Below, one piece after another: positions 12,061 through 21,445 of a stretch of 64,000 nucleotides of DNA. Within the stretch, counting starts at the first letter, position 1; each line of letters starts with the position of its first letter. The translations under genes were made by a program, and so were the position numbers. Origin of the DNA: Eonycteris spelaea (taxonomy: Eukaryota > Chordata > Mammalia > Chiroptera > Pteropodidae); contig PUFA01000532.1 in NCBI GenBank assembly GCA_003508835.1, positions 124,001 through 188,000 of the forward strand. The letters run 5' to 3'. The notes under the pieces are model-generated. The model was not told the origin of the DNA, did not search any database, and saw only the letters and a list, made by a program, of their open reading frames with translations.

Positions 12061-13048
12061 TCTTTAAAAATATGCAGCTGTTTTACATGTGAAATGTAGG
12101 AGTGATTAGGACAGTGCAAAATAGTAAGATAATGAACTAATACAATTTAAATCTGGAGTGGAGAAAAAAATGGCATAGATAATAGAGGGTCTGTTCATCA
12201 CTCTAGCTACCAAAATCAAAGTTATAACAGAAACAAGGAGCAAACAGCAAGGAAAAAATTGCATGGAATCAAGAGGAACAAGCCATAAACAAAGGAGAAA
12301 TCTAAGAAATTACCCTGAAATGGCAGAAGGTAGGACAAGGCGAGGATGTGAGGCTGCCAGGTCCCAGAGGCTGAGTGGGATGCAGGTGGTGGCAGCGGTA
12401 ATCAGCAGCAGTTAGCAACTATGGATGCCTCCTTAAAGGGCTGTATCTGTGAGCAGACTTTCATGGATGGACCTTCTCGCTCTGAGCACCAGAGTTGGTT
12501 CGGCAACACAGGGGGCACCAGGTTCTTAGGGGAACACTGAGTTGTCGAAGTGAGGACCAAGGCAAAACTTGCCCTGTACAGAAGTGCCAGTAGTATCCAT
12601 TGTTTCTCTGTTGAGCCCTCCCCACTCCAGTGTGTGGACTCAGTGCTGCTACTATAGCAGAGACATCATCGAACTGGATAACATAGGTTACTCTGTGCAG
12701 AGGATTTCCTGAATCTCAGCCTCTCCCAACTCATGGCCCCATCAAAGTCGCATCCTCTGTGAGTCAGGCGCTCCATGCTGAACAGAGCCTAGACTCACAC
12801 TGGTGGCAGTTGTCCTCGTTTTCTGGTGTGGCCTTTGAGGCAACAATAAGTACATCAGCTGTGAATTGCTTGCTGAATCTTAACAGGTGACCCCAGAGGG
12901 GCACAGGCTTGGGCTAAATTTGGCCTGCATCTGAACCCCTCTCAGGACTGTGCCACTGGACACCTACATTACAAATCCACACTAATAAGACTGGAAGACT
13001 TAGGAGCTTTGCTTAGTACATAGAAACAGACACATAAAGGTAGCCAAA

Positions 13049-13416
13049 ATGGGAAGAAAAAGAAGCAAAAACTGCAGAAACTGTATGGGAGAATGGAACA
13101 GAACAGAGAAGTAGAAACAAAGAAGTCAAGCAATCTAACAGATGCAGAGTTCAAAACATTGGTTATAAAGATGCTCAATGAACTAATGGGAAGTGTAGAT
13201 GAATTCAGTGAGAGCTTCAACAAAGAGATAAAAAACATAAAAATGGAAATGGAAATTATAAAAGGGAACCAGTCAGAAATGAAGAACACATTATCTGAGA
13301 TGAGAAGTATATTATATGGAATAAACAAAGTGAATAAAGAAGAAGATCAAAGGACCTATAGAGAGGACAGGAAAGCCAAGGACACTCAATCAGAATGGCA
13401 AGAAAAAAGAAGCTGA
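13049..13416 (+). pseudogene. HAL1/L1 ORF1 remnant (coiled-coil part)
   Basis: A frame starting at the ATG at 13049 is rich in Arg/Lys; it shifts before 13093, from where about 107 codons are open to a TGA at 13414. The open part is Lys/Glu/Asn-rich with heptad-like spacing (for example a 'FNKEIKNIKMEMEIIKGNQ' stretch), as in the coiled coil of the L1 ORF1 RNA-binding protein. The RNA-recognition and C-terminal domains are not in frame; C-terminal-like sequence resumes beyond the provirus at 18160-18400. The family protein binds its own RNA and assists reverse transcription; this copy cannot. Confidence 0.7.
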
Positions 13417-13686
13417 GATTATAATAATAATTTAAGGAGCTTATGGGACACTATAAAGGTAAAAATATCCATAAATAGAGAGCACCAGAAGGAAAACAAG
13501 ATGTTGAAGAGCTATTTGAAGAAGTAATGATGGAAAATTTCCCTAGCCTGGGGAAGAAAATAGACATAAAACCCCAGGAAAGCTCAGAGAGTCTCCAAAA
13601 CCAGGAATCCAATGAGGCCCACACCAAGACACAACATAATTAAAATGCCATGGGTTAAATACAAAGAGAGAATTTTAAAAGCAGCA

Positions 13687-13692
13687 AGAGGA
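13687..13692. repeat. Left target-site duplication of the provirus
   Basis: 'agagga', compared with 'agagaa' at 18152-18157 on the other side (one mismatch). A 6-bp duplication is usual for class II (betaretrovirus-like) integrases. Confidence 0.7.
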
Positions 13693-13771
13693 TGTGGAGA
13701 GCAGATTATAAACTGACAAGTTCCTTGCAGTCTGCGAGGACAATCAAGGGGTGCCTCACCTCCACAAATTA

Positions 13772-13811
13772 TTCCTGAGAACAAGATAGTCTTCCTGAGA
13801 ACTAGATGGTA
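13772..13811 (+). repeat. 20-bp tandem duplication private to the 5' LTR
   Basis: Two units built on 'ttcctgagaac' + 'agat' stand head to tail (13772-13791 and 13792-13811). The 3' LTR has a single unit near 17844-17863. Since LTRs are identical at integration, this arose afterwards. Confidence 0.85.
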
Positions 13812-13928
13812 CAAATATATAGCAGCAGGCAGATAAATAAGCTAAAGGTCATGAGAAGATGTGGCTTCAGAAAAGTAGAAGAAATAGTGTTGCTATAAAC
13901 TGCCTATGCCAGCAATTGTATACTATTG

Positions 13929-13953
13929 TATAAAAGCAGCTTGCAAAAATAAA
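13929..13953 (+). promoter_or_regulatory. LTR TATA box and polyadenylation signal
   Basis: TATAAAAG at 13929-13936 is followed by AATAAA at 13948-13953. The same pair is at 17977-17984 and 17996-18001 in the 3' LTR. Start and poly-A site are inferred from spacing, not observed. Confidence 0.7.
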
Positions 13954-14107
13954 ACTGCACCATTGTCTACCATCAGTGGACAGTGGACCTCCTGATCCCA
14001 GCTTTCTGTCTTCTTTCTTTTCTTTATCTCCCACCATTCCCACTCGGGTTTCTTTTCCAGAGCTGTTTTGGATGTGCGCAGGATTTACCACTGCTGGACA
14101 CAGCAGG

Positions 14108-14126
14108 CGGCACCCAAACAGGGACC
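14108..14126 (+). promoter_or_regulatory. Primer-binding site, tRNA-Lys type
   Basis: The 19 bases 'cggcacccaaacagggacc' lie 2 bp after the LTR and differ at three positions from the complement of the tRNA-Lys3 3' end; two of these are at CpG positions. In the retrovirus this is where the host tRNA primes minus-strand DNA synthesis. Confidence 0.8.
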
Positions 14127-14150
14127 TGAGTACAGGAAGACATAAAAAAG

Positions 14151-14156
14151 GTAAGG
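14151..14156 (+). promoter_or_regulatory. Candidate splice donor in provirus leader
   Basis: AAAG|GTAAGG places a consensus donor about 25 bp after the primer-binding site, a position suited to making a spliced env transcript. Function is inferred from sequence only. Confidence 0.45.
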
Positions 14157-14334
14157 TGAGGAGACTCCCTCGAAAAGTGTGCACAAAAGAATACAGGAGA
14201 GGAAGAGGGAGAAAATGCAGATAACAACCTGGTAGAGTTCAAGAAAAAATGCACGTTAAATAAATTTAAGGAGTTAAATAAATATGAGGCATTAAATAAA
14301 CTTTAGGAATAGGCTGTCAGCATCAGAGTAAAAC

Positions 14335-14819
14335 ATGGGACAACAAAGGTCAATGGACCATAATATTTTTGTACAAACTTAAAGCTATGCTTAGGACTAG
14401 GGGTGTAGTGTGTGCACTCACAAGATTCAGCAATTTTTACATTTTGTATAAAAAATTTGTCCTTGGTTCCTAGAGGAGGGAACTGTAAATAGTCAGACCT
14501 GGGAGAAGATTGGGAAGCAATTACAAGGATGCTGAACCACTGAAGGGCCTGATAAGATCTCCATTTTATATTCTACCATGGTCTTTAATAAGTGATTATC
14601 TTAATTCTACCCGGAAGGATTAGAGACTTGGGGGGAGGTGGTGAAGATTTGGTTGCTACACTTTGCAGGACTTTGGAGGGATATGAGGACCTTCATACTC
14701 CTCCACTACCTTCTGCTTCTCCGCTGCCATTGCCCCCTGAGTATGAACAAGAAATAGAGGGGAGGCTCACAGAAATCAGCAGGCTAGTGGAGGAGAGGAT
14801 AGTCAGGAATGGACTTTAA
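14335..14819 (+). pseudogene. gag: Endogenous retrovirus gag remnant (N-terminal part)
   Basis: An ATG at 14335 opens a frame beginning Met-Gly-Gln, as expected for an N-myristoylated betaretroviral matrix protein. The frame is lost within 16 codons by a frameshift or stop. A later open piece at 14592-14819 (75 codons) is rich in Pro/Ser and Glu, like the linker after matrix. Capsid, nucleocapsid, protease and most of pol are missing between this and the RNase H end at about 14990. Gag normally forms the virion core; this copy cannot. Family assignment rests on position, the N-terminal motif and the flanking class II sequence. Confidence 0.6.
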
Positions 14820-14989
14820 ATAGCTGAGTTGGCACTCCCAGGGAAGTTACAAATACTGATGAATATGTGCTGACCTCTGATCTGTATTTGTCTGTGTTAT
14901 ATGTAATATGGTGGTTCAGTTAAGAATTCTAATTATGATAGAAAGGAAAATGTATGTTTTAGATGAGAGTCTCTTCCATTTATTAATAT

Positions 14990-15945
14990 AGCTTCAAAAG
15001 CTTATTCAAGCTAGGAAAGACCTATGCTTCATTGGACATATACAAGCACATTCACAGCTCTCAGGGCCACTAGCTGAAGGAAATGAATTTGCTGATTGCA
15101 CTCCCCATACTGATGGAAATATTCATATTTACTATTTGTTGGTCACTGTGCTTTCTACCCCTACACATTAGCTATAGAATTATGCCATTAGAATGCATCT
15201 GCCCTATGGAAGCAATTTGGACTGACTAGGGAAAGTGCTTGTCAAATTGTTAAGCAATGTCATCAATGTCAAATTCACCTGCCTGTCCCTCATTATGGAG
15301 TAAATCCAAGGGGGCTGTTACCTAATCACATATGGCAGATGGATGTTACTCATGTAACATCCTTCCTCAATACCCCCTATGTACGCACTAATGTAGATAC
15401 CAGTTCGGGATTTATTTTTGCTACTGCTCATTCGGGGGAAGGTACTAGCCATGTTATTAGTCATTGCTTCCAAACATTTGCAGTCCTAAGCCTTCCTAAG
15501 CAAATTAAGACTGACAATGGACCTGGGTATATACTAGTAAGACATTTCAACAATTCTGTCATAAATTCCAAATTGCACACATAACAGGTATATCCTATAA
15601 TCCTCAAGGACAAGGCATTGTGGAACAAGCTCATCACACCCTCAAACTTCAAATACAAAAACAAAAAGGGGGAGTTAGCCCCATGACTCCTCAAAAATGT
15701 ATTAAATTATGTGCTTTTTACTTTAAATTTTTAAAACACAGATGATGATGGTTGAACAGTTGCAGAAAGGTTCTGGTCCTCTTCAGGGCAATCCACAAGC
15801 AGTAGTTCTTTGGAAGGACCCATATTAACTAATGAATGGTATGAGCCAGATGCCATTTAGTATGGGATTGGGGACTTATTTGTGTTTTTCCTAAGGGTGC
15901 TGATGGACCTCGTTGGCTGCCTGAAAGGCTGGTTAGACATCGTGA
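14990..15945 (+). pseudogene. pol: Endogenous retrovirus pol remnant: RNase H end and integrase
   Basis: The first part resembles the end of a betaretroviral RNase H ('HIQAHSQLSGPLAEGNEFAD', about 15035-15095). It is followed by the integrase zinc-binding Cys pair ('KQCHQCQ' near 15253), the core domain with its catalytic Asp in 'WQMDVTH' (about 15331), the second Asp in 'KTDNGPGY' (about 15507) and the Glu in 'GIVEQAHHT' (about 15618). The C-terminal part ends with 'GPRWLPERLVRH' near 15940. Stops and frameshifts interrupt it, for example shortly after 15584. Integrase inserts viral cDNA into the host genome. Reverse transcriptase proper is deleted, so this copy is not autonomous. The motif set fits class II (betaretrovirus/HML-like) pol. 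Confidence 0.85.
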
Positions 15946-15954
15946 AGATGATGA

Positions 15955-17689
15955 ATGGATCAGACCCGGAGAAGCTCATCCCTTCCCCTGAAGCATCTGA
16001 AGATCATTCCTCTGGTAATCATTCCACAGTCCGGCGGGACTCAGAGGACATGTAATCCCACAGTGGGGGATATTAAACATATTGAACTTCGAAGGATAAG
16101 ACATGGTTCGGTGCCAGGGTTTGCCTATTACACATGACCGACTGTGGCCATGTTAGCTTTACTCACAGTACAAGTAAAGTATAGTCAAAGGAAAAAACTA
16201 TTAGACATATTACCCCAATCCCCCTGTGTTACGTCCAGTTACATGGGAAGATGTTAAGGTACCTGTGTTTGTTAATGACACACGGGTTCTTGGAGGCCAT
16301 CCTGATGGCTATATAAAAGCACAATGGGTGAATTTTAATTACTCAGGGGTGTCATCAGTTGCACCACTGTGTGCAGTGATTTGTGCTGGGGTTACAGGAT
16401 GATTGAGAATTGGATCTTACCTGAAGACTGCCATGGGGTTGGGGCTAGTATTGCTAATCTCATTGGACCATGGGGCATGTTTAAGTACTTGCAGCAATTA
16501 TCTATTATTGGACTTTCTAACAATACTATGGTGGTGTCAGCAACACATCCTCCTGGGATACCTTATTGTCCCAATATTACATCAGTGGAGCTGAAAATAT
16601 GGGTAAATTGGCTAGAATGTGCTCATCCTCTGCTGTCAGAACATAATACAATTGGATGGCCTCAGACGGTGTATGATTGGTCTCATCACCTTGTTGTTCA
16701 AAAAGACTGGATGACATTTGGAGGATACATAGCCTCTTTGATGATCACCCCAAAAGGGACACATTCAAAAGGACCTGTGGTGTGCCTTTGCAGATTTGGA
16801 CTTTGTTAATCTGTCTGATTCATCTATGACAGATTTGAACATCAAGCATAGCTATGAGGTTCAACCCTGTGTTGCCACCCTCTATGTCTTCCTAGTTGGA
16901 CAATTACAAATGCTTCAAATGGACTTCTTAAAATATCTTGTGACAATTGCAATCTAACTAATTGTTTAAGTCCTCACAACAAAGGGTCAGATCTATTGGT
17001 TTTGAATCAACCTAGTTTTATAATGTTACCAACAAATTTGGAGGAGCCTTGGTATGATGATAGTGGTGTTCAAACTCTGTTAAAAATGAAATCTGCCTTG
17101 AGCAGGGACAAACAAATTATGTGACTGTTATTACTGGTTTAGTAGTCTTTGTGTTTTTAGTAGCCACGGAAGTTACTGCTGCAGTTGTGTTGTCACAAAG
17201 TATTCGGAATGCCAATTTTTAAATGAATTAGCTCATAACATGTCCATGGGCATGAAAAGTCAAGAGGATATTGATTTAAAATTAGAAGTAAAATTAAATG
17301 CTCTAGAATCAGTTATTGCTCAGATTGGAAATGAGGTTGAGGTCTTGGAAAAGAGGATGAGTTTATGCTGTTGTGCTGCCTAAAAGGGAATCTGTGTGAC
17401 TTATGTGATTTATAACCAGTTACAATGGAATTGGCTAAGGGTAAGACTTTATTTGCAAGGTATTTGGCACAATAACAATTTGAGCTTAGATTTGCCTAAT
17501 TTGGATCAAGAGATTTTGGACATTCAAAATGCAAAAGATACTATAATCAGCCCTCGAGCTTTAGCTAAAGACTTGTTAGATAGCTTAAGAGGCTTTAATC
17601 CGTTTAATATGTTAAGACATACTTTTTTTTTGGCAGGGATTTTGTGCTTACTAGTTGTCTTTTTCTGTACTTTTTCAGTCAGCTGCTGA
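15955..17689 (+). pseudogene. env: Endogenous retrovirus env remnant (surface and transmembrane parts)
   Basis: Open segments lie at 15955-16137, 16369-16809 (146 codons, surface subunit) and 17396-17689 (97 codons, end of the transmembrane subunit), separated by frameshifts and stops. The surface segment has several Cys and Asn-X-Ser/Thr sites. Around 17120-17230 a hydrophobic run followed by a Gln/Asn-rich helix resembles the fusion-peptide and N-helix area of HML/betaretroviral envelopes. A stop near 17381 separates this from the last piece, which has a strongly hydrophobic membrane segment at about 17615-17680 and a very short tail. Env normally mediates receptor binding and membrane fusion; no continuous frame exists here. 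Two of the fragments are long for a decayed gene but selection cannot be judged from one copy. Confidence 0.75.
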
Positions 17690-17746
17690 ACCCTCCAACA
17701 AGTAACATAGTCTTATATTGCTCTACATGCATTGCGCCTTCAATCT

Positions 17747-17762
17747 AAAAAAAGGGGGGAGA
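17747..17762 (+). promoter_or_regulatory. Polypurine tract of the provirus
   Basis: Sixteen purines (A7 G6 AGA) directly precede the 3' LTR, where plus-strand DNA synthesis is primed in retroviruses. Confidence 0.9.
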
Positions 17763-18151
17763 TGTGGAGAGTGGATTGTAAACTGGCAAGATCATTGCAG
17801 TCTGCGAGGACAGTGAAGGGTTGCCTTGCCTCCACAAATTACTCCTGAGAACAAGATGGTACAATGTAGCCGCAGGCAGATAAATAAACTGAAGGTCATG
17901 AGAAGATGTAGCTTCAGAAAAGTAGAAGAAACAGTGTTGCTATGAAACTGCTTATGCTAGCAATTGTATATTATTGTATAAAAGCAGCTTGCAAAAATAA
18001 AACTGCACCATTGTCTACCATCAGTGGACAGTGGACCTTTGGATTCCAGCTTTCTGTCTTCTTTCTTTTCTTCATCTCCCACCATCCCACTTGGGTTTCT
18101 TTTCCAGAGCTGTGCTGGATGTGGCAGGATTTAAAACTGCTGGACACAGCA
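17763..18151 (+). mobile_element. 3' LTR of class II endogenous retrovirus
   Basis: A 389-bp LTR, TG...CA, homologous to 13693-14105. TATA box at 17977-17984, AATAAA at 17996-18001. It is followed directly by the right target duplication and the resumed HAL1 sequence. Confidence 0.9.
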
Positions 18152-18157
18152 AGAGAA
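18152..18157. repeat. Right target-site duplication of the provirus
   Basis: 'agagaa'; pairs with 13687-13692. Confidence 0.7.
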
Positions 18158-19040
18158 AAGCAATTAGTTACCTACAAGGGAGCACCTCGAAGACTGGAAG
18201 TAGATTTCTCAAAAGAAACTATGTAGGACAGAAGGGCTTGGCAAAAAACATTTGATATGATGGAAACCCGGGATCTACTATCAAGAATACTTTATCCAGC
18301 AAAGCCATCATTTCAAGTCGAAGGACAGATAATAAGCTTCCCAGCTAAAGGAATTTATCTTCACTAAGCCAGTATTACAGAAAATGTTGGAGGGGCTTCT
18401 TTAAGAAGAAAAGACATGTATCAAAAACAGGAATAAAGAATGGTAATAACTACATTCTTCAACAAGTACCTCAAATAAAAAGAATTAAGTGCTCCAACCA
18501 AAAGAGAGTGGCTGAATGAATAAGAAAACAAGACCCCTACATATGCTGCCTACAAGAGACTCACTTCAGATTAAAAGACACATGAAGACTAAAAGGAAAG
18601 GGATGGAAAAAGATTTTGCCTTGACGGACCTAGAGGGTATTGTGCTGAATGAAATGGGTTGATTAGAGAAAGACAAATATTGCATGATTTTACATACATG
18701 TGGCATCTAAAGAACAAAATCAACAACAACAACAACAAATGTGGAAATAAATTCATAGATAAAGAGAATATTTAGGGGGATATTAGAGGGAGGGGTTTAG
18801 GGGGACAAAAAAGGCAAAGGGATTAAGAGGTACAAATAGATAGTTGCAGAATTGACATAGTGATGTAGAGTCTAGCATGGGGAAGATGGTTAATAATGTA
18901 ATAAATATGTAAGGGAAAAGAGGGGTACTAGATTTAGTTGGGTGATCACTTTTAAGTTATGTGGATCTCTGATCACTATGCTATACAGCTGAAACTGATA
19001 TATTATTGTATGCCAAGTGCAATTGAAAAAAAATTGAATT
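18152..19040 (+). mobile_element. HAL1-like element, 3' part
   Basis: Continuation of the element split at 13692. It holds decayed ORF1 C-terminal sequence (18270-18400), a small piece like the L1 endonuclease start ('CLQETHFRLKDT', about 18549-18585), then jumps to the 3' UTR with 'tagagggtattgtgctgaatg', 'tgcatgattttacatacatg', a (CAA)n tract at about 18719-18738 and a terminal A-rich end near 19030. The jump from ORF2 start to 3' UTR also occurs in the copy at 44260-46524, so the deletion belongs to the family and not to this copy. Confidence 0.75.
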
Positions 19041-20905
19041 TTATAATGTAAATGCAAGCAACTAATTGTCTATTATATTTAAAGATGAAGAAAATAACTG
19101 GAAAAAAATTTAAATTTGATATCTATTAAAACTAAGGGTTTTTAATTGAATTATTATCTAGTCTTCATTTAAGTATTAATTTAGGTAATTTTGAAATTTC
19201 AGTCAAAATTTGTGGGATTTGTTTAAAAAGGCTCTTGGTGCCATCTGGAATATGTCAGGAACATTGGCATCAAACCCAACTTATATAAGCCTTGTGAAAG
19301 AGTTTCTGGTGGAGGCCTTTCTGGAGACATTTTTAAAATATGAAACCATCTGTCTCTCCAATGTTCTAGGTCCATATCTGTTAAAGATGTAACCATTTCC
19401 TCTAGCATGATCTTAGTAGTCCTTTCTTGGATAGTGGGAATCCAGTTGATCTCTTGACTCTTAAGCTTCATCACTAAAGCTGTATAGTTCACTACAGAGC
19501 CCTGTTTCAAGTGCCTCTTTTATGGTAAAAGATTTTTTTCTCAATTATATCAGCAGTAAATCCAGCTTTAAAAAGTAGAATTCTTGAATTTCGGACTCTC
19601 AACAGCTACTTGTTTTGAATCAGGTGTTAAAACATTAATTGAAAGAGGGTTAATGATGCATTGTTTATTATAAAATAATGAATTACAACTATATGAATTA
19701 ACAGCAAGAGAAAGATATTTTTAAAAAACCTTTTGATAAATCTTTTATTTGACCATAATTCTTGGCTTCTGAAATTAATCAATAGATTTTGATTGGACTC
19801 AACAGAAAGTAAAGAGGAAATGTACCTTTTGGATAATTTACTCTAAGACTTATTAACTGTCAGTCAGATCATAGATCAAGCCCATAGATCAAACCAAGTC
19901 AGACAATGCTTTAAAAAGAAAACTTCCATTGTTCGTGAAATGCAAAAGTTTATGGAATTCACATAAAACTTTGAATATACTTTCCACCTTAAAATCCCGC
20001 TGGACTTGCATTATTGCATAGGAGTTACCCTTATTAAATAGAACATGCAGCATCTGATTCTTTACTTCCACCACTTTCCCTATTTATTTGTGTTCAGTTT
20101 ATTTTATTTAATTTTGTTATCTTCACTCTGCCATCTGATTTTATGAATCTTGACCTCTTTTTGCCTCATTTTGTACTTAAATCATATGTGACTTCAAAGG
20201 GATAATGTAATTTGACCCAATCATGTAACTGGTACTTTCCAGGGATAAAACAAAATAAAATGAGTCCTGCCTAGCAATAAATAGAAACGAATTAAAATTT
20301 TGTAATCTAATGTTCATAAAGGCTCATTTAATTCTAGGCTGGAGAAAATTGCCTTTTTATTGTATCTTTTGATTCTGGTAGAAAAACGTGTGTTGGGACA
20401 ATTAAGACAAAGGTTAATGAGGAGATATTTTGCCTAGAAGTAAATCTGTTTTAAACATTTTTTAACAAATAAAATTTTAAATGCTTTTAGTGTTATGAAC
20501 TGGATTTAAATTTCTTCTTAAATTTTTCCATTTAATTTGTCCATTATTATTTCTATCCAGAATGTATAAAAACATATTAAAAATGTTAAAATTTGAAATA
20601 AAAGATGACATTTTTCTATTAAACCTGAAAGTTCATTAGCTGCAGACTTTATATCTGTACTTTATAAAGATAAATAAACTAATTATGGAAAGCACAAAAT
20701 TTAGTTCTTACTTCATGTAGTATAAGACATATAAGTAAACAATTTAAGCATTGTCTAATTCTACAAAAAAAGTAATTTAATCTATGAAAATTATTTCAGA
20801 ATATGACTAGCATGTTTTCTTCTGTCACTTAAGTTGTATATGATTTGATCTGTCATAAGTTAACAATTCATTGCTCTTATTAGTGGAGTCATATGTATTA
20901 GCTAT
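19041..20905. other. Unassigned stretch with a minus-strand protein-like segment
   Basis: No known repeat was recognised. On the minus strand, 19510-19223 holds a 95-codon open frame and 20074-19889 a 61-codon one, both of balanced composition for such AT-rich DNA, and they might be parts of one decayed reading frame. I do not recognise a family. The rest is AT-rich and featureless. Confidence 0.35.
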
Positions 20906-21445
20906 CTGTTGCAGGATAACAATAATAACACAAATTCAACAAGTTAAAACAACACAGATATCATCCTGACGTTTCTGTAAGTTTGAAATTAGTCAGCTGT
21001 GTTCTCTGTTTCATGGTCCATATAGGTTTAAAATGAAGTATTGACCACTGCTAGGGTCTCATATGAGTCTTGGCTAGAGAAGAGTACACTTTCACGCTTA
21101 TGTGGTTTTGGTAGGGTTTGGTTACTTGTGGGATATTGAACTTAGGGCCTCAGTTCCTCGCTGACTATTGGTTAGACATCACCTTCAATATCTTGTCACG
21201 TGGATGATTCTACATATTCATTTCATTAAATCAAGCAAAGGAAATAGAGTCTACTAGAAAGAATGAAGTTATAAGCTATAATCATATGTTACATAATCAC
21301 TGAGGTGACATCCCAGCTACTGTGCCAATTTCTATTGGTTAGAAGCAAGTCACTCTCTGGCCCTCATGCAAGAGGAGATGAATACCTGAGGGTAGCAATA
21401 CCACAGGGGGAGATTATCAAGGGGCTTTTTAGAGACTATCGTGGT
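20905..21445 (+). repeat. Ancient interspersed repeat, family not named
   Basis: Starts with 'agctatctgttgcaggataac', continues with 'agttaaaacaacacag', 'gggcctcagttcctcgctg', 'tattggttagaagcaagtcac' and ends near 'agagactatcgtgg'. I recognise this order as an abundant old mammalian interspersed repeat, about 540 bp, but cannot name the family with confidence. Confidence 0.5.

Larger units (their letters stand above)
12164..13692 (+). mobile_element. HAL1-like (half-L1) element, 5' part
   Basis: This is the left part of a retroposon that continues at 18152. It has a GC-richer untranslated head (about 12300-13040) and an ORF1 remnant. A second, unbroken copy of the family lies on the minus strand at 44260-46524; both share head sequences such as 'acagaaacaaggagca' and 'agactggaagacttaggagc'. 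HAL1 elements are L1 relatives with an ORF1 and little or no ORF2. This copy ends at 13692 because a provirus is inserted in it; 13687-13692 is the left target duplication. Confidence 0.8.
13693..14105 (+). mobile_element. 5' LTR of class II endogenous retrovirus
   Basis: A 413-bp LTR with TG...CA ends. It aligns along its whole length with 17763-18151. It carries TATAAAAG at 13929-13936, AATAAA at 13948-13953 and a CT-rich U5-like end. It differs from the 3' LTR by about three dozen substitutions (about 9 percent, counted by eye) and by a 20-bp tandem duplication at 13772-13811. R appears very short because TATA box and polyadenylation signal lie only about 12 bases apart, as in betaretroviral LTRs. 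Confidence 0.9.

Noticed and set aside
12969..13328. 119-codon minus-strand frame
   Set aside because: It is the antisense of the HAL1 ORF1 coiled-coil coding region; its Ser/Phe-rich composition is a mirror of Lys/Glu codons.
13867..14254. Overlapping frames on both strands
   Set aside because: They lie within the 5' LTR and leader of the provirus and have no protein similarity.
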